Position numbers and translations under genes: made by a program. Positions 32,388 to 45,546 of a DNA stretch of 64,000 nt are shown piece after piece. How positions within the stretch are numbered: the first letter of the stretch is position 1; each line of letters begins with the position of its first letter. Source of the stretch: Mycobacterium sp. 1081908.1 (GTDB taxonomy: Bacteria > Actinomycetota > Actinomycetes > Mycobacteriales > Mycobacteriaceae); assembly GCF_001673535.1 (NCBI RefSeq), contig NZ_LZLY01000155.1, positions 1 through 64,000 of the forward strand. The letters are read 5' to 3'. The notes beneath the pieces are model-generated. The model did not search any database. It had not been told where the DNA came from and saw only the letters and a list, made by a program, of their open reading frames with translations.

Positions 32388-32738
32388 GTGACCCGCCGCG
32401 CCCGCCCCCACCCGTGCCGGTGGTGCGGTCGAGACGTGACCGACGCCGGGATGGGCCGTCGCCGCCAGTACTGCCGGCAGTCCTGCCGGCAACGCGCCTA
32501 CGAGCAACGCGCCTCCCTGAATCGGGGCGAGGCGGGGGCCTTGCCGGCCGACGCGGTGGTGCTCTCGGCCGAGGACGCCGCCGACCTCTCGGATCGCGTT
32601 TACCAGGTGCGATGCGCGGCGGAGGACGTCGCCACGGCGCTCGACGAGGGGGCCGCCACCGCCGAGCTGCGGGACCTGTGCGACGTGCTGATCCGGGCCG
32701 CCCGCGCGGCCGACGGTTGGCGCCGAGCGGGCGTCTAA
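32388..32738 (+). CDS. Small zinc-ribbon-like protein (Rv2049c-like)
   Basis: A 116-residue protein with a Cys-rich N-terminus, CRWCGRDV and QYCRQSCRQRAYEQR, forming a likely four-Cys zinc site. A helical acidic region follows (AEDAADLSDRVYQVRCAAEDVATALDEG). Start chosen is GTG 32388 (MTRRARPHPCRWCG); a TTG at 32376 would add 4 residues. A short ORF is found between pks12 and rbpA in M. tuberculosis as well (Rv2049c). The function is unknown; a nucleic-acid-binding role is only suggested by the basic Cys-rich part. Confidence 0.7.
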   Translation: MTRRARPHPCRWCGRDVTDAGMGRRRQYCRQSCRQRAYEQRASLNRGEAGALPADAVVLSAEDAADLSDRVYQVRCAAEDVATALDEGAATAELRDLCDVLIRAARAADGWRRAGV

Positions 32739-33063
32739 TCCGGCTTTGACCACCACCGATGGGTCGCCGAGTACAGTCGCGCCATGGGCGGCGGGCCGGG
32801 CGTACTCGGGCGTACAGGTCGACGCCGGTCCCCTTCTAGCAGCCGGGAGTGTCGGACGTTTTGAAATCCTGCGGGAGTTGGCCATACTCACGAGCGACAT
32901 TCTTGGGTCGGAGAGCAGCACGAAGTTTGTTGGAGCTGGTCGAAAAATCCACGAGACCGATTCGTGCAGCAACTTCTGTGACTCGGCAACGGCGCTCGGC
33001 AAACGCCGCATCCGGCGGTTACACGACGGCCCCATGCCAGGTCAGGGTTAGGCGAGGTTAGCG
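32739..33063. promoter_or_regulatory. Upstream region of pks12
   Basis: A stretch of 325 bases without a convincing gene. A 101-codon ORF at 32746-33051 has no recognisable domain and is probably spurious. The pks12 promoter should lie here. The bases before the pks12 ATG (GGCGAGGTTAGCG) give only a weak Shine-Dalgarno. No clear hairpin or operator was seen. Confidence 0.4.
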
Positions 33064-36000
33064 ATGGACCAACTCCAGCATGCGACCGAAGCGCTGCGCA
33101 AAGCGCTGGTCCAGGTGGAACGCCTGAAGCGCACCAACCGTGCGCTGCTGGAGCGCTCGAGCGAGCCGATCGCCATCGTCGGCATGTCGTGCCGCTTCCC
33201 CGGCGGGGTCGAGACCCCGGAGGACCTGTGGCAGATGGTCGCCGACGGCCGCGACGTGATCACGGACTTTCCCACCGATCGCGGCTGGGACGTGGCGGGC
33301 TTGTTCGACCCCGATCCCGACGCGCGCCACAAGACGTATGCCCGCACCGGCGGCTTCGTGGACGGTGTCGCGGACTTCGACGCCGCGTTCTTCGGCATCG
33401 CGCCGAGTGAGGCGCTGGCGATGGACCCCCAGCATCGGATGCTGCTGGAGCTGTCGTGGGAGGCGTTGGAGCGGGGCGGGATCGATCCCGGCGGGCTTCG
33501 TGGCAGCGCCACCGGCGTCTTCGCCGGGCTCATCGTCCAGGGCTACGGCATGTTGGCCGAGGAGATCGAGGGCTACCGGCTCACCGGCATGACCTCCAGC
33601 GTCGCCTCCGGCCGCGTGTCGTACGTGCTCGGGCTGGAGGGCCCGGCGGTGTCCGTGGACACAGCGTGCTCGTCGTCGCTGGTGGCCCTGCACATGGCGG
33701 TGCAGTCGCTGCGCTCGGGCGAGTGCGACCTGGCCCTGGCCGGCGGCGCGACCGTCAACGCCACGCCCACCGTCTTCGTCGAGTTCAGCCGGCACCGCGG
33801 GCTGGCCCCGGACGGCCGCTGCAAGGCCTACGCGGGCGCGGCCGACGGCGTCGGCTGGTCCGAGGGCGGCGCCATGCTCGTCGTCGAGCGGTTGTCGGAT
33901 GCGCGACGGCTCGGCCACCCGGTGTTGGCGGTGGTGCGCGGTTCGGCAGTCAATCAGGACGGCGCGTCCAACGGCCTGACCGCGCCCAACGGCCCGTCGC
34001 AGCAGCGGGTGGTGCGCGCCGCGCTGGCCAATGCCGGGCTCGCGGCCGCCGACGTGGATGTCGTCGAGGGCCACGGCACCGGGACCACGCTCGGCGATCC
34101 CATCGAGGCCCAGGCGTTGTTGGCCACCTACGGGCAAGACCGCGACGAGCCGCTGTGGCTGGGCTCGATCAAGTCGAACATGGGTCACACGCAGGCCGGC
34201 GCCGGCGTCGCCGGGGTGATCAAGATGGTGCAGGCGATGCGCCACGAGACGCTGCCCGCGACACTGCATGTCGACGTGCCGAGCCCCCACGTGGATTGGT
34301 CGGCGGGCTCGGTGTCACTGCTCTCCGAGGCGCGGCCGTGGCCCGCGAGCCGCGCGCGGCGCGCGGGCGTGTCGTCGTTCGGGATCAGCGGCACCAACGC
34401 ACACGTGATCGTGGAGGCGGTGCCCGCCGCCGAGCCGCGGGAAGCCCGCCCGGCGCCGGCCGTGGTGCCGTGGGTGATCTCGGCAAAGTCCGCAAAGGCG
34501 TTGCAGTTACAGGCCGCTCGGTTGGCCGGGCATCTCGGTGCGCACCCGGAGCTCGACGTTGCCGACGTGGGGTGGTCGCTGGCCGGCCGCTCGACGTTCG
34601 AGCATCGCGCGGTCATCGTGGGCGGCGATCGAGACCGGTTGCTGGCGGGGCTGGACGAGTTGGCCGGCTCAAACCTCGAGGCGCCCATGTCGGTGGTCCG
34701 GGGCACCGCGTCGGCCGCGGGCAAGACCGTCTTCGTCTTCCCCGGGCAGGGCTCCCAATGGCTGGGCATGGGCGTCGAATTGCTGGACACCGCACCGGTG
34801 TTCGCGCAACAGATCCAGGCGTGCGAGGAGGCCTTCGCCGAGTTCGTCGACTGGTCGCTGACCGACGTCCTGCGCGGTGCGCCCGGCGCCCCGGGCATGG
34901 ACCGCGTGGACGTGGTGCAGCCGGTGCTGTTTGCGGTGATGGTCTCGCTCGCCGAGCTGTGGAAGTCGGTCGGTGTCGGTCCCGACGCGGTGATCGGGCA
35001 CTCGCAGGGCGAGATCGCGGCGGCTTATGTCGCCGGCGCGCTGTCGCTGCGGGACGCCGCGCGGGTGGTCACGCTGCGCAGCAAGCTGCTGCGCTCGCTG
35101 GCCGCCCCGGGCGGCATGCTGTCCATCGCGTGCAGCACGGAACGGGCCCGGGAACTGTTGGCGCCCTACGGAAATCGCGTCAGCATCGCCGCCGTCAACG
35201 GCCGGTCGGCCGTCGTGGTGTCCGGCGACGTGGCCGCGCTGGAGGAACTCGTCGGGTTCTGCGCCGACCTGGAGCTGCGCACCCGGCGCATCGACGTGGA
35301 CTACGCCTCGCATTCGGTTGAGGTCGAGGCGATCCGCGGGGAGCTCGCCGAGGTATTGACCGGCATCGAGCCACGGTCCACGCGCACCGCCTTCTTCTCG
35401 GCGGTGACCGGAAACCGGTTGGACACGGCGGGATTGGACGCCGACTACTGGTACCGCAACATCCGCCAGACCGTGCAGTTCGACCAGGCGGTGCGCAGCG
35501 CGTGCGAGCACGGCTTCCGGACGTTCATCGAATCCAGCCCACACCCCGCGTTGATCGCCGGGATCGAAGACACCGCCAACAGCTGCTCAGCGGGCGACAG
35601 CCCGCAAATCAGTGAGGCGATCGTCGTTCCCACACTGGGCCGCGACGACGGCGGGCTCGACCGGTTCCTGACCTCGGCCGCCACCGCCTTCGTCGCGGGG
35701 GTGAGCGTGGACTGGCGCGGCGCGCTGGATGGGGCGGCCTTCGTGGAGCTGCCGACCTACGCCTTTGACCGCCGCCGGTTTTGGCTGTCCGGTGAAGGCC
35801 TCGCGGCCGACGCCACCGGCCTGGGGCTGGGCACCAGCGAGCACCCCCTGCTGAGCGCGGTCGTGGAGCTGCCGTCCGCCGGCGGGGTGCTGCTGACGGG
35901 CCGGCTGTCGCCCGGCCTGCAGGGGTGGCTGGCCGATCACGCGGTATCCGGTGTGGTCGTGTTCCCCGGTGCGGGGTTCGTGGAATTGGCGATCCGTGCC

Positions 36001-39000
36001 GGTGACGAGGTCGGTTGCTCGACGGTCGACGAACTGACGCTGCAGGCCCCATTGATGCTGCCCGCCAAGGATTCCGGGTCGGGCTCGGTCGCCGTGCAGG
36101 TAGTGGTGGGAGCCGAGGACGAGAGCGGCCGGCGCGGCGTGTCGATCTACTCGCGCCACGACGCCGCCGCCGGCTGGGTGTGCCACGCCGAGGGCACGCT
36201 CAGCAAGGGGGCGGTCGAGCCGACCGCGGATCTTTCGGTGTGGCCGCCGGTGGGCGCAATCGCGGCCGACCCGGCCGACGGCTACGAACGGTTGGCGGCG
36301 CGCGGGTACGGCTACGGCCCCGCGTTCCGTGGCCTGACCGCCGCGTGGGTCCGCGGCGACGAGGTGTTCGCCGAGGTGCGGCTGCCCGACGCCGCCGGGG
36401 GCGTCAACGGGTTCGGTGTGCACCCGGCGCTGCTCGACGCGGCGATGCACGCCCTGGTGATGGGCCACCAAATCGCCGGCCGGACAGACGAAGTCGTGTT
36501 GCCGTTCGCCTGGGAGGGCGTGTCGCTGCACGCGGCGGGCGCATCGGCGGTGCGTGCGCGCATCGCGCCGGCCGGGTCGAACGCGGTCTCCATCGAGCTC
36601 GCCGACGGGCTCGGTTTGCCGGTGCTGTCGGTGCGGGCGATGGCGGCCCGTTCGGTCAGCGAGCAGCAGCTGCGCGCGGCGGTGTCCGGCGCGGGCCCGG
36701 ACCGGCTCTTCGAGGTGGACTGGTCGCCGGTGACCGCAACCGCGGCGGCCGACGCCGAGCGGCCGGCGCACCAACTGTTCGAATCCCTTGCCGCCGGGCA
36801 AGACCCGGTGACCCAGACCTACGAGCGCACGCACCGGGCGCTGGCCGCGGTGCAGTCGTGGGTGATCGACCATGACTCCGGCGTGCTGGTGGTGGCCACC
36901 CGCGGTGCGATGGCACTGCCGGGGGAGGATGTCACCGATCTGGCCGGCGCGGCGGTGTGGGGGCTGGCACGGTCGGCGCAGACCGAGCACCCGGGCCGGA
37001 TCGTGCTGGTGGATTCCGATGCGCCCCTGGATGACGCCGCGATAGCCGCCGTCCTCGCGGCCGGCGAACCGCAGCTGTTGGTGCGCGGCGGCGAGCTTTT
37101 CCACCCGCGAGTGCGGGGCAGCCGCGCGGTCGACGGCCTGCTGGTGCCTCCGGCCGACGGCCCGTGGCGGCTGGGCATCGGCAGCGCCGGGACGTTCGAG
37201 AACCTGCGCCTGGAGCCGGTTCCCAACGCCGACGCGCCACTGGAGCCGGGGCAGGTGCGGGTGGCCCTTCGCGCGATCGCCGCGAACTTCCGTGACGTCA
37301 TGATCACGCTGGGCATGTTCACCCACGACGCGCTGCTCGGCGGCGAGGGCGCCGGCGTGGTGGTCGAAGTCGGGCCGGGGGTCACCGAGTTCGCCGTCGG
37401 CGACTCGGTTTACGGGTTCTTCCCCGACGGCAGCGGCACGCTGGTCGCCGGTGACGTCCGCCTGCTGGTGCACAAGCCCGAAGACTGGTCCTACCCCGAG
37501 GCCGCCGCCATCTCCGCCGTCTTCACCACCGCGTACATGGCGTTCATTCACCTGGCCGATGCCAAACCGGGACAGCGGGTGTTGGTGCACGCCGCCGCCG
37601 GCGGCGTCGGGATGGCCGCGGTTCAGCTGGGCAGGCACATGGGCCTGGAGGTGTTCGGCACCGCCAGCCGCGGCAAGTGGGACACGCTGCGGGCCATGGG
37701 CTTTGACGACGACCACATCGCGGACTCCCGCAGCCTGGAGTTCGAGGACAAGTTCCGGGCCGTCACCGGCGGCCGCGGCATGGACATCGTGCTGGACTCG
37801 CTGGCCGGCGAATTCGTCGATGCCTCGCTGCGGCTGGTCGCGCCCGGCGGCGTGTTCCTGGAGATGGGCAAGACCGACATCCGTGATCCCGGCGCGGTCG
37901 CCGGCGAATACCCGGGCGTGCGCTACCGCGCCTTCGACCTCTTCGAGCCGGGCCGGCCCCGCATGCATCAGTGGATGCTGGAGCTGGCCGGGTTGTTCGA
38001 CGCCGGGGTGCTGAAGCCGTTGCCGGTGACGACGTTTGACGTGCGGCGGGCGCGCACCGCGTTGCGGTACCTGAGCCAGGCCCGCCACGTCGGCAAGGTC
38101 GTCATGACCATGCCTTCGGGATTGGGTGCCGGTACCGTGCTGATCACCGGCGGCACCGGCATGGCGGGTGCGACGCTGGCCCGCCACCTGGTGGCGCACC
38201 ACGGCGTGCGGGACCTGGCGCTGGTGAGCCGCCGCGGTCCGGACGCGCCGGGTTCGGCCGAATTGGCCGCGGAGTTGCAGGCGGCGGGCGCCCGGGTCGC
38301 GGTGGTCGCGTGCGATGCGGCCGACCGGGCTGCGCTGGCGGCGGTGATCGCCGCTGTGCCAAGGCTTTCGGGCGTCATTCATGCGGCCGGCGTGCTCGAC
38401 GACGCGATGGTCACCTCGCTGACGCCCGAGCGCGTCGATGCGGTGTTGCGGGCCAAGGTCGACGCGGCGTGGAACCTGCACGAATTGACCCGCGACCTGG
38501 ACATTTCGGCGTTCGTGATGTTCTCCTCGATGGCCGGGCTGGTGGGCTCGTCGGGCCAGGGCAACTACGCCGCGGCCAACGCGTTCCTGGACGGGCTGGC
38601 CGCGCACCGGCGGGCGCACGGGCTGCCGGCGACCTCGCTGGCGTGGGGGCTGTGGGACCAAGCCAGCGCCATGACCGGCGGGCTGGACGCCGCCGACCTC
38701 GCCCGGCTGGGCCGCGACGGAATCCTGGCGTTGTCCTCCGCCGAGGCGATGGAATTGTTCGACACCGCGCTGATCGTCCACGAACCGTTCCTGGCGCCCG
38801 CGCGCATCGATCTCGGCGCGCTGCGCGCCCACGCGCTCGCGATACCGCCGATGTTCAGCGACCTGGTCAACACGCCGGCCCGCCGCCGGGTCGACGACTC
38901 CCTGACCGCGGCGAAATCGAAATCGGCTCTGGCACACCGCCTGCAGGGGCTGCCCGAGACCGAGCAGCACGCGGTCCTGCTGGACCTGGTGCGCTCGCAC

Positions 39001-42000
39001 ATCGCCACCGTGCTGGGCAACACTACCGCCGAGGCGATCGACCCGGACAAGGCGTTCCAGGAGTTGGGCTTCGACTCGCTGACCGCGGTCGAAATGCGCA
39101 ACCGGCTCAAAACCGCTACCGGACTGGCGCTTTCGCCCACGCTGATCTTCGACTACCCGACTCCCAACGGCCTGGCCGGCTACATGCGCACCGAGCTCGC
39201 CGGGATGCCGCAAGAGATCAAGCACGCCCCGGTCGTCCGCGCCACCGACGACGATCCGATCGTGATCGTGGGCATGTCGTGCCGCTATCCCGGAGGGGTG
39301 AGTTCCCCCGAGGACCTGTGGGAGATGCTGACCGACGGCCGCGACGTGCTCTCCGAATTCCCCGGCGACCGCGGCTGGGACCTTAATGGGCTCTACCACC
39401 CGGACCCCGACGTTCCGGGCACCTGCTACACCCGCACCGGCGGCTTCGTCGACGGTGTCGCCGACTTCGACCCCGCCTTCTTCAGCATCACGCCCAGCGA
39501 GGCGCTGGCCATGGACCCACAGCAGCGGCTGTTTTTGGAGTTGTCCTGGGAAGCGTTGGAGCGCGCGGGAATTGAACCCGGCGGGTTGCGTGGCAGCGCG
39601 ACCGGCGTGTTCGCCGGGGTGTACACGCAGGGCTACGGCATCGGCGCCCCGCCGGCCGCCGAGGGCTTCCGGCTGACCGGGCAGTCGTCGAGCGTGGCGT
39701 CGGGCCGCATTTCCTACGCGCTGGGCCTGGAGGGCCCGGCGGTGTCGGTCGACACGGCGTGCTCTTCGTCGCTGGTGGCGCTGCACATGGCGGTGCAATC
39801 GCTGCGCTCGGGCGAATCCGATCTGGCCCTGGCCGGCGGGGTCACGGTCAACGCCACGCCGGACATCTTCATCGAGTTCAGCCGCATGCGCGGGCTGTCC
39901 GCGGACGGCCGGTGCAAGGCCTACGCCGGCGCGGCCGACGGCACGGGATTCTCCGAAGGCGGCGGCATGCTCGTGGTGGAGCGTTTGTCGGACGCCCAGC
40001 GGCTCGGGCATCGGGTGCTGGCGGTGGTGCGCGGTTCGGCGATCAACCAGGACGGCGCGTCGAACGGCTTGACCGCGCCCAACGGTCCGTCACAGCAGCG
40101 GGTGGTGCGGGCGGCGCTGGCCAACGCCGGGCTGTCCGCGGCCGAGGTCGACGCGGTCGAGGGCCACGGCACCGGAACGATGTTGGGCGATCCGATTGAG
40201 GCCCAAGCGTTGTTGGCGACCTACGGGCAAGACCGGGCCGAGCCGCTGTGGCTGGGATCGATCAAGTCGAACATGGGTCACACGCAGGCCGCGGCCGGCG
40301 TCGCCGGCGTGATCAAGATGATTCTGGCGATGCGCCACGAGACGCTGCCGGCCACGTTGCACGTCGACGAGCCCAGCCCGCATGTGGATTGGTCGCTGGG
40401 ATCGGTCTCGTTGCTGACCGAAGCCCGGCCCTGGAAGGCCGAGCGCCCGCTGCGGGCCGGCGTGTCCTCGTTCGGCATCAGCGGCACCAACGCGCACGTG
40501 ATCATCGAAGCCCCGCCCGCCGGGTCGGAGCGCGTGGCGGAAAGCCCCCCGGTGCCGGTGGTGCCGTGGGCGGTGTCGGCGAAATCGGCGACGGCCCTGG
40601 CGTCCCAGGCGGCCCGGCTGGCGACCCACCTTCGCGCCCACGACGAACTCGACGCCGCCGACGTGGGGTGGTCGTTGGCGGGTCGGTCGAACTTCGAGCA
40701 TCGGGCCGTCGTCGTCGGCGCTGACCGCGAACAACTGTTGGCCGGCCTCGACGAGTTGGCCGCCGGTGAGGCCGCCTCGGTCGTGCGCGGCACGGCAACC
40801 GCCGGTGGCAAGACCGTCTTCGTCTTCCCGGGCCAGGGCTCCCAAATGCTCGGCATGGGAATGGGATTGCACGCGGCATACCCGGTGTTCACCGAGGCGT
40901 TCGACGCCGTGCTGGGTGAATTGGACCAGCACCTGCTGCGGCCGCTGCGCGACGTCATGTGGGGCCGGGACGAAAACCTCTTGAACACCACCGAATTCGC
41001 GCAGCCGGCCTTGTTCGCGGTGGAAGTCGCGCTGTTCCGGCTGCTCGAGTCCTGGGGTGTGCGGCCCGATTTCGTGATGGGTCACTCGGTCGGCGAGATC
41101 TCCGCCGCGCACGTCGCCGGCGTCCTCTCGCTGGAGAACGCGGCGGTCCTGGTCGCCGCCCGAGGGCGGTTCATGCAGGCGTTGCCGGCGGGCGGGGCGA
41201 TGATCGCGGTGCAGGCCACCGAGGCCGAGGTGCCACCGCTGCTGACCCCGGAGGTCGGCATCGCGGCGATCAACGGGCCCGCCTCCGTGGTGATTTCCGG
41301 CCCCGACGGCCCCGTGACCGCGATCGCCGATCAGTTCCGCGCCGACGGCCGCCGCGTCCATCGACTCGCCGTCTCCCACGCCTTCCACTCCCCGTTGATG
41401 GATCCGATGATCGACGAATTCGGAACCGTCGCCGGCGGGCTCGTCGTCGGCAAGCCCACCATCCCGATCGTCTCGAACCTGACCGGGCAATTGGCCGGCG
41501 ACGACTTCGGGTCGGTGGCGTACTGGAAGCGGCACGTCCGCGAAGCCGTGCGATTCGCCGACAGCGTGGGCTTCGCGCACTCCGCCGGCGGCACCCGCTT
41601 CCTCGAAGTCGGGCCGAGCGGCGGGCTGACGGCGTCGATCGAGGAGTCGCTACCCGATGCCGCGGTGACCACCATGTCGGCGCTGCGCAAGGACCGCCCG
41701 GAGCCGGCGACGCTGATCAACGCCGTCGCGCAGGGATTCGTCAGCGGGATGGACGTGGACTGGCGCGGCGCGCTCGGGGCCGCCAACTTCGTCGAGCTGC
41801 CCACGTATGCCTTTGAACGGCGGCGCTTTTGGCTTTCCGGCGACGGCGCCCCGGCGGACGCCGCCGGGCTGGGGCTGGCGGCCGGCGAACACGCCCTGCT
41901 GGGCGCCGTGGTGGAGCTGCCGGCCTCGGGCGGCGTCGTGCTGACCGGCCGGTTGTCGCCGAGCGCGCAAGGCTGGCTGGCCGACCACGCCGTGGGCGGC

Positions 42001-45000
42001 GTCGTGCTGTTCCCCGGTGCGGGATTCGTCGAGTTGGCGATCCGGGCCGGCGACGAGGTGGGCTGCGGCGTGGTCGACGAGCTGAACCTGGCGGCGCCGC
42101 TGGTGTTGCCGGCCGGTGGATCGGTCGCGGTTCAGGTAGTCGTTGGGGGCGCGGACGATTCGGGCGCCCGCGCGGTGTCGGTGTTCTCCCGCGCCGAATC
42201 CGGGTCCGGCTGGTCGTTGCACGCCGAGGGCGTGCTGCGCGCGGGGTCCGTGCAGCCGGACGCGGACCTGTCGGCGTGGCCGCCGCTGGGTGCGGCATCG
42301 GTGGATATCGGCGACGGGTACGAGCGGCTCGCCGATCGTGGGTACGGGTACGGGCCGGCGTTCCGCGGGCTGACGTCGATGTGGCGCCGCGGTGACGAAG
42401 TGTTCGCCGAAGTCGCGCTGCCCGAGGACGCGGGAGTGTCGGCGGCCGGATTCGGTGTCCACCCCGCGGTTCTCGACGCGGCGTTGCACGCGGTGATCCT
42501 GGCATCGGATGACGGCGAGCTCGCCGAAGGTTCGATGCTGGTGCCGTTCTCGTGGCAGGGGGTGTCCCTGCACGCCGCGGGCGCGGCCGCGGTGCGGGCG
42601 CGGATCGTGCCGGTGGGCGAGTCTGCCGTATCCATCGAATTGGCCGACGGCCTGGGGCTGCCGGTGCTCTCGGTGGCGTCGATGGTGGCCAGGCCGGTCA
42701 CCGATCAGCAGCTGCTGGCGGCGGTGTCCAGTTCGGGGCCGGACCGGCTCTTCGAGGTCGTCTGGTCCGCTCAGCCGTTGTCCGCGGTGCAGCCGGTGTC
42801 GGTGTCGGCTTGGGGTGCAACGGAATCCGAGGCGTCGGCGGTGCTGTTCGAATCGGCACCCGTGGCCGGGGACGTCGTGACGGAGGTGTACGCGGCCACG
42901 CGCGCGGTGCTGCCGGTGCTGCAGTCGTGGCTGGCGCGCGACGGGGCGGGAACGCTGGTGGTGTCGACCCAGGGCGCCATGGCGCTGCCGGGGGAGGACG
43001 TCACCGATCTGGCGGGCGCGGCGGTGTGGGGCCTGGTGCGGTCGGCGCAGACGGAGCATCCCGGCCGGATTGTGCTCGTGGACACCGACGTTGCGCTGGA
43101 CGAGGACGCGATAGCGGCGGCTTTGGCGCCGGCCGAGCCGCAGGTGTTGTTGCGCAATGGGACGGTCCACACCGCGCGGGTGCGCGGCAGCCGCGCCGTC
43201 GGTGGCCTCTTGGTGCCGCCCGACGACGGACCGTGGCGGCTGGGCATGAGCAGCTACGGCACGATCGAGAACCTGCGCCTGGAGCGGATCCCCGACGCCG
43301 ACGCGCCGCTGGGCCCCGGTCAGGTGCGGGTCGCCGTGTCAGCGCTCGCCGCCAACTTCCGCGACGTCATGATCGCGCTGGGCCTCTACCCCGACCCCGA
43401 CGCGGTCATGGGCATCGAGGCGTCCGGCGTCGTGATCGAAATCGCCGCGGGTGCGGCACGTTTCGCGGTCGGCGACCGCGTCATGGGCCTGTTCCCGGAC
43501 GGGACCGGGACGATCGCCACCACCGACCAGCGGCTGCTCGCCAGGGTGCCGGCCGGCTGGTCACACACCGCGGCCGCGACGACATCGGTGGTGTTCGCCA
43601 CCGCGCGCTATGCGCTGGTCGATCTCGCGGGCGTCAGGCCCGGTCAGCGGGTGCTGGTGCACGCCGCCGCCGGCGGGGTCGGCATGGCCGCCGTGCAGCT
43701 GGCCCGCCACCTCGGCCTGGAGGTGTTCGCGACCGCCAGCCGTGGCAAGTGGGACACGCTGCGGGCCATGGGGTTTGACGACGACCACATCGGCGACTCG
43801 CGCAGCCTGGATTTCGAGGAGAAGTTCCGGGCGGTCACCGGCAGGACGGGCGTCGCTGGGATGGACATCGTGCTGGACTCGCTGTCCGGTGATTTCGTCG
43901 ATGCGTCCCTGCGACTGGTTGCCCCCGGTGGGGTGTTCCTGGAGATGGGCAAGACCGACATCCGCGACCCCGAGATCGTCGCACGCGACCACCCGGGGGT
44001 GCGCTACCGCGCCTTCGACCTGTTCGAGGCCGGCCCGGAGCGCATCCAGCAGATGCTCGACGAGTTGGCCGGGTTGTTCGGCGACGACGTGCTACAACCG
44101 TTGCCGGCCACCAGGTTTGACGTGCGGCGTGCGCCGGCGGCGTTGCGGTACCTGAGCCAGGCCCGCCACGTCGGCAAGGTCGTGATGACCATGCCCGACG
44201 CCTGGGTCGCGGGAACCGTCCTGATCACCGGTGCCACCGGCATGGCGGGTTCGGCGTTGGCGCGTCACGTCGTGGCCCGCCACGGCGCGCGGCACCTGGT
44301 GCTGATGAGTCGCCGCGGGCTGGACGCGCCGGGCGCGGCCGAGCTGATGACCGAACTGTCCGCGGCCGGTGCCCAGGTACAGGTGGTCGCCTGCGACGCC
44401 GCGGACCGCGAGGCCGTCGCCAAGGTGCTCGCCGATATCCCGGTGCAGCGACCGCTGTCCGGGGTGATTCACGCGGCCGGCGTGCTCGACGACGCGGTGA
44501 TCTCGTCGCTGACGACGGAACGCATCGATGCGGTGTTGCGCGCCAAGGTCGACGCGGCGTGGAACCTGCACGAACTCACCCGCGAGCTCGACGTGTCGGC
44601 GTTTGTGATGTTCTCGTCGATGGCCGGGCTGGCGGGAGCGTCGGGCCAGGCCAACTACGCGGCGGCCAACTCGTTCCTGGACGGGTTGGCCGTGCACCGG
44701 CGCAACCTCGGCCTGCCGGCGATATCGCTGGCATGGGGTCTGTGGGATCAGGCCAGCGCCATGACCGGCGCGCTGGGCGCCGCCGACCGTGCCCGCTTCG
44801 GCCGGGACGGGATCGTCGCGATGTCCTCCGACGAGGCGCTGGATTTGATGGACACCGCCCTGATCGTCGACGAGCCGTTCATGTTGCCCGCCCACATCGA
44901 CCTCGCGGCGCTGCGCGTCAAGTTCGACAACGGCACGCTGCCGCCCATGTTCGTCGACTTGATCAACGCCCCGAGCCGGCGTCAGGTCGACGACTCGCTG

Positions 45001-45543
45001 GCCGCGGCGAAGTCGAAATCGGCCCTGCTGCAACGCCTCGAAGGGCTGCCCGAAGACGAACAGCAGGCGGTGGTGCTGGACCTGGTGCGCTCCAACATCG
45101 CCACGGTGCTGGGCAACTCCAGCCCCGAGTCCATCGACCCGGATCGGGCGTTCCAGGAGCTGGGCTTTGACTCGCTGACCGCCGTGGAGATGCGCAACCG
45201 GCTCAAATCCGCCACCGGGCTGGCCCTTTCACCGACACTGATCTTCGACTACCCGAACTCGGCCGCGCTGGCCGGCTACATGTACCGCGAGCTCGTCGGC
45301 ACCGCGGAGCAAAACGCCCCGGCCGCCGCGCCCGGGGAGGCCGAGATCCAGCGGGTCGTCGGGTCCATTCCGGTCAAGCGGCTGCGCCAGGCGGGAGTGC
45401 TGGAACTGTTGCTCGCATTGGCGAACGAGGCCGACGCCGGCGGGCAGGCGGCCCCCGCGGCGACGACCGAGAAGGACATCGCCGACATGGATCTCGACGC
45501 GCTCGTCAACGCGGCGTTGCGGGACGATGAGGACGACGAGTAG
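33064..45543 (+). CDS. pks12: Mycoketide synthase Pks12
   Basis: A 4159-residue bimodular type I polyketide synthase. It builds the methyl-branched mycoketide chain of mannosyl-beta-1-phosphomycoketide, the CD1c antigen, by repeated alternating use of two modules. An N-terminal docking coil (1-30) precedes module 1: KS (Cys202 in DTACSSS), AT (Ser647 in GHSQGE, plus YASH), DH (His959), ER ([15 protein letters not shown] near 1506), KR ([10 protein letters not shown] near 1690), ACP (Ser2005 in GFDSLT). Module 2: KS (Cys2233), AT (Ser2675 in GHSVGE, plus HAFH), DH (His2975), ER (near 3530), KR (near 3718), ACP (Ser4037). YASH and HAFH predict methylmalonyl-CoA then malonyl-CoA. A C-terminal docking region replaces a thioesterase. 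M. tuberculosis Pks12 has nearly the same length. Confidence 0.97.
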   Translation: MDQLQHATEALRKALVQVERLKRTNRALLERSSEPIAIVGMSCRFPGGVETPEDLWQMVADGRDVITDFPTDRGWDVAGLFDPDPDARHKTYARTGGFVDGVADFDAAFFGIAPSEALAMDPQHRMLLELSWEALERGGIDPGGLRGSATGVFAGLIVQGYGMLAEEIEGYRLTGMTSSVASGRVSYVLGLEGPAVSVDTACSSSLVALHMAVQSLRSGECDLALAGGATVNATPTVFVEFSRHRGLAPDGRCKAYAGAADGVGWSEGGAMLVVERLSDARRLGHPVLAVVRGSAVNQDGASNGLTAPNGPSQQRVVRAALANAGLAAADVDVVEGHGTGTTLGDPIEAQALLATYGQDRDEPLWLGSIKSNMGHTQAGAGVAGVIKMVQAMRHETLPATLHVDVPSPHVDWSAGSVSLLSEARPWPASRARRAGVSSFGISGTNAHVIVEAVPAAEPREARPAPAVVPWVISAKSAKALQLQAARLAGHLGAHPELDVADVGWSLAGRSTFEHRAVIVGGDRDRLLAGLDELAGSNLEAPMSVVRGTASAAGKTVFVFPGQGSQWLGMGVELLDTAPVFAQQIQACEEAFAEFVDWSLTDVLRGAPGAPGMDRVDVVQPVLFAVMVSLAELWKSVGVGPDAVIGHSQGEIAAAYVAGALSLRDAARVVTLRSKLLRSLAAPGGMLSIACSTERARELLAPYGNRVSIAAVNGRSAVVVSGDVAALEELVGFCADLELRTRRIDVDYASHSVEVEAIRGELAEVLTGIEPRSTRTAFFSAVTGNRLDTAGLDADYWYRNIRQTVQFDQAVRSACEHGFRTFIESSPHPALIAGIEDTANSCSAGDSPQISEAIVVPTLGRDDGGLDRFLTSAATAFVAGVSVDWRGALDGAAFVELPTYAFDRRRFWLSGEGLAADATGLGLGTSEHPLLSAVVELPSAGGVLLTGRLSPGLQGWLADHAVSGVVVFPGAGFVELAIRAGDEVGCSTVDELTLQAPLMLPAKDSGSGSVAVQVVVGAEDESGRRGVSIYSRHDAAAGWVCHAEGTLSKGAVEPTADLSVWPPVGAIAADPADGYERLAARGYGYGPAFRGLTAAWVRGDEVFAEVRLPDAAGGVNGFGVHPALLDAAMHALVMGHQIAGRTDEVVLPFAWEGVSLHAAGASAVRARIAPAGSNAVSIELADGLGLPVLSVRAMAARSVSEQQLRAAVSGAGPDRLFEVDWSPVTATAAADAERPAHQLFESLAAGQDPVTQTYERTHRALAAVQSWVIDHDSGVLVVATRGAMALPGEDVTDLAGAAVWGLARSAQTEHPGRIVLVDSDAPLDDAAIAAVLAAGEPQLLVRGGELFHPRVRGSRAVDGLLVPPADGPWRLGIGSAGTFENLRLEPVPNADAPLEPGQVRVALRAIAANFRDVMITLGMFTHDALLGGEGAGVVVEVGPGVTEFAVGDSVYGFFPDGSGTLVAGDVRLLVHKPEDWSYPEAAAISAVFTTAYMAFIHLADAKPGQRVLVHAAAGGVGMAAVQLGRHMGLEVFGTASRGKWDTLRAMGFDDDHIADSRSLEFEDKFRAVTGGRGMDIVLDSLAGEFVDASLRLVAPGGVFLEMGKTDIRDPGAVAGEYPGVRYRAFDLFEPGRPRMHQWMLELAGLFDAGVLKPLPVTTFDVRRARTALRYLSQARHVGKVVMTMPSGLGAGTVLITGGTGMAGATLARHLVAHHGVRDLALVSRRGPDAPGSAELAAELQAAGARVAVVACDAADRAALAAVIAAVPRLSGVIHAAGVLDDAMVTSLTPERVDAVLRAKVDAAWNLHELTRDLDISAFVMFSSMAGLVGSSGQGNYAAANAFLDGLAAHRRAHGLPATSLAWGLWDQASAMTGGLDAADLARLGRDGILALSSAEAMELFDTALIVHEPFLAPARIDLGALRAHALAIPPMFSDLVNTPARRRVDDSLTAAKSKSALAHRLQGLPETEQHAVLLDLVRSHIATVLGNTTAEAIDPDKAFQELGFDSLTAVEMRNRLKTATGLALSPTLIFDYPTPNGLAGYMRTELAGMPQEIKHAPVVRATDDDPIVIVGMSCRYPGGVSSPEDLWEMLTDGRDVLSEFPGDRGWDLNGLYHPDPDVPGTCYTRTGGFVDGVADFDPAFFSITPSEALAMDPQQRLFLELSWEALERAGIEPGGLRGSATGVFAGVYTQGYGIGAPPAAEGFRLTGQSSSVASGRISYALGLEGPAVSVDTACSSSLVALHMAVQSLRSGESDLALAGGVTVNATPDIFIEFSRMRGLSADGRCKAYAGAADGTGFSEGGGMLVVERLSDAQRLGHRVLAVVRGSAINQDGASNGLTAPNGPSQQRVVRAALANAGLSAAEVDAVEGHGTGTMLGDPIEAQALLATYGQDRAEPLWLGSIKSNMGHTQAAAGVAGVIKMILAMRHETLPATLHVDEPSPHVDWSLGSVSLLTEARPWKAERPLRAGVSSFGISGTNAHVIIEAPPAGSERVAESPPVPVVPWAVSAKSATALASQAARLATHLRAHDELDAADVGWSLAGRSNFEHRAVVVGADREQLLAGLDELAAGEAASVVRGTATAGGKTVFVFPGQGSQMLGMGMGLHAAYPVFTEAFDAVLGELDQHLLRPLRDVMWGRDENLLNTTEFAQPALFAVEVALFRLLESWGVRPDFVMGHSVGEISAAHVAGVLSLENAAVLVAARGRFMQALPAGGAMIAVQATEAEVPPLLTPEVGIAAINGPASVVISGPDGPVTAIADQFRADGRRVHRLAVSHAFHSPLMDPMIDEFGTVAGGLVVGKPTIPIVSNLTGQLAGDDFGSVAYWKRHVREAVRFADSVGFAHSAGGTRFLEVGPSGGLTASIEESLPDAAVTTMSALRKDRPEPATLINAVAQGFVSGMDVDWRGALGAANFVELPTYAFERRRFWLSGDGAPADAAGLGLAAGEHALLGAVVELPASGGVVLTGRLSPSAQGWLADHAVGGVVLFPGAGFVELAIRAGDEVGCGVVDELNLAAPLVLPAGGSVAVQVVVGGADDSGARAVSVFSRAESGSGWSLHAEGVLRAGSVQPDADLSAWPPLGAASVDIGDGYERLADRGYGYGPAFRGLTSMWRRGDEVFAEVALPEDAGVSAAGFGVHPAVLDAALHAVILASDDGELAEGSMLVPFSWQGVSLHAAGAAAVRARIVPVGESAVSIELADGLGLPVLSVASMVARPVTDQQLLAAVSSSGPDRLFEVVWSAQPLSAVQPVSVSAWGATESEASAVLFESAPVAGDVVTEVYAATRAVLPVLQSWLARDGAGTLVVSTQGAMALPGEDVTDLAGAAVWGLVRSAQTEHPGRIVLVDTDVALDEDAIAAALAPAEPQVLLRNGTVHTARVRGSRAVGGLLVPPDDGPWRLGMSSYGTIENLRLERIPDADAPLGPGQVRVAVSALAANFRDVMIALGLYPDPDAVMGIEASGVVIEIAAGAARFAVGDRVMGLFPDGTGTIATTDQRLLARVPAGWSHTAAATTSVVFATARYALVDLAGVRPGQRVLVHAAAGGVGMAAVQLARHLGLEVFATASRGKWDTLRAMGFDDDHIGDSRSLDFEEKFRAVTGRTGVAGMDIVLDSLSGDFVDASLRLVAPGGVFLEMGKTDIRDPEIVARDHPGVRYRAFDLFEAGPERIQQMLDELAGLFGDDVLQPLPATRFDVRRAPAALRYLSQARHVGKVVMTMPDAWVAGTVLITGATGMAGSALARHVVARHGARHLVLMSRRGLDAPGAAELMTELSAAGAQVQVVACDAADREAVAKVLADIPVQRPLSGVIHAAGVLDDAVISSLTTERIDAVLRAKVDAAWNLHELTRELDVSAFVMFSSMAGLAGASGQANYAAANSFLDGLAVHRRNLGLPAISLAWGLWDQASAMTGALGAADRARFGRDGIVAMSSDEALDLMDTALIVDEPFMLPAHIDLAALRVKFDNGTLPPMFVDLINAPSRRQVDDSLAAAKSKSALLQRLEGLPEDEQQAVVLDLVRSNIATVLGNSSPESIDPDRAFQELGFDSLTAVEMRNRLKSATGLALSPTLIFDYPNSAALAGYMYRELVGTAEQNAPAAAPGEAEIQRVVGSIPVKRLRQAGVLELLLALANEADAGGQAAPAATTEKDIADMDLDALVNAALRDDEDDE

Positions 45544-45546
45544 CCA

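Noticed and set aside
32746-33051. 101-codon ORF upstream of pks12
   Set aside because: No recognisable domain or convincing ribosome binding site; more likely the pks12 leader region.
35587-40011. 1474-codon minus-strand ORF antisense to pks12
   Set aside because: Composition is repetitive in step with the PKS modules and it shows no protein motifs; pks12 is certain on the plus strand.
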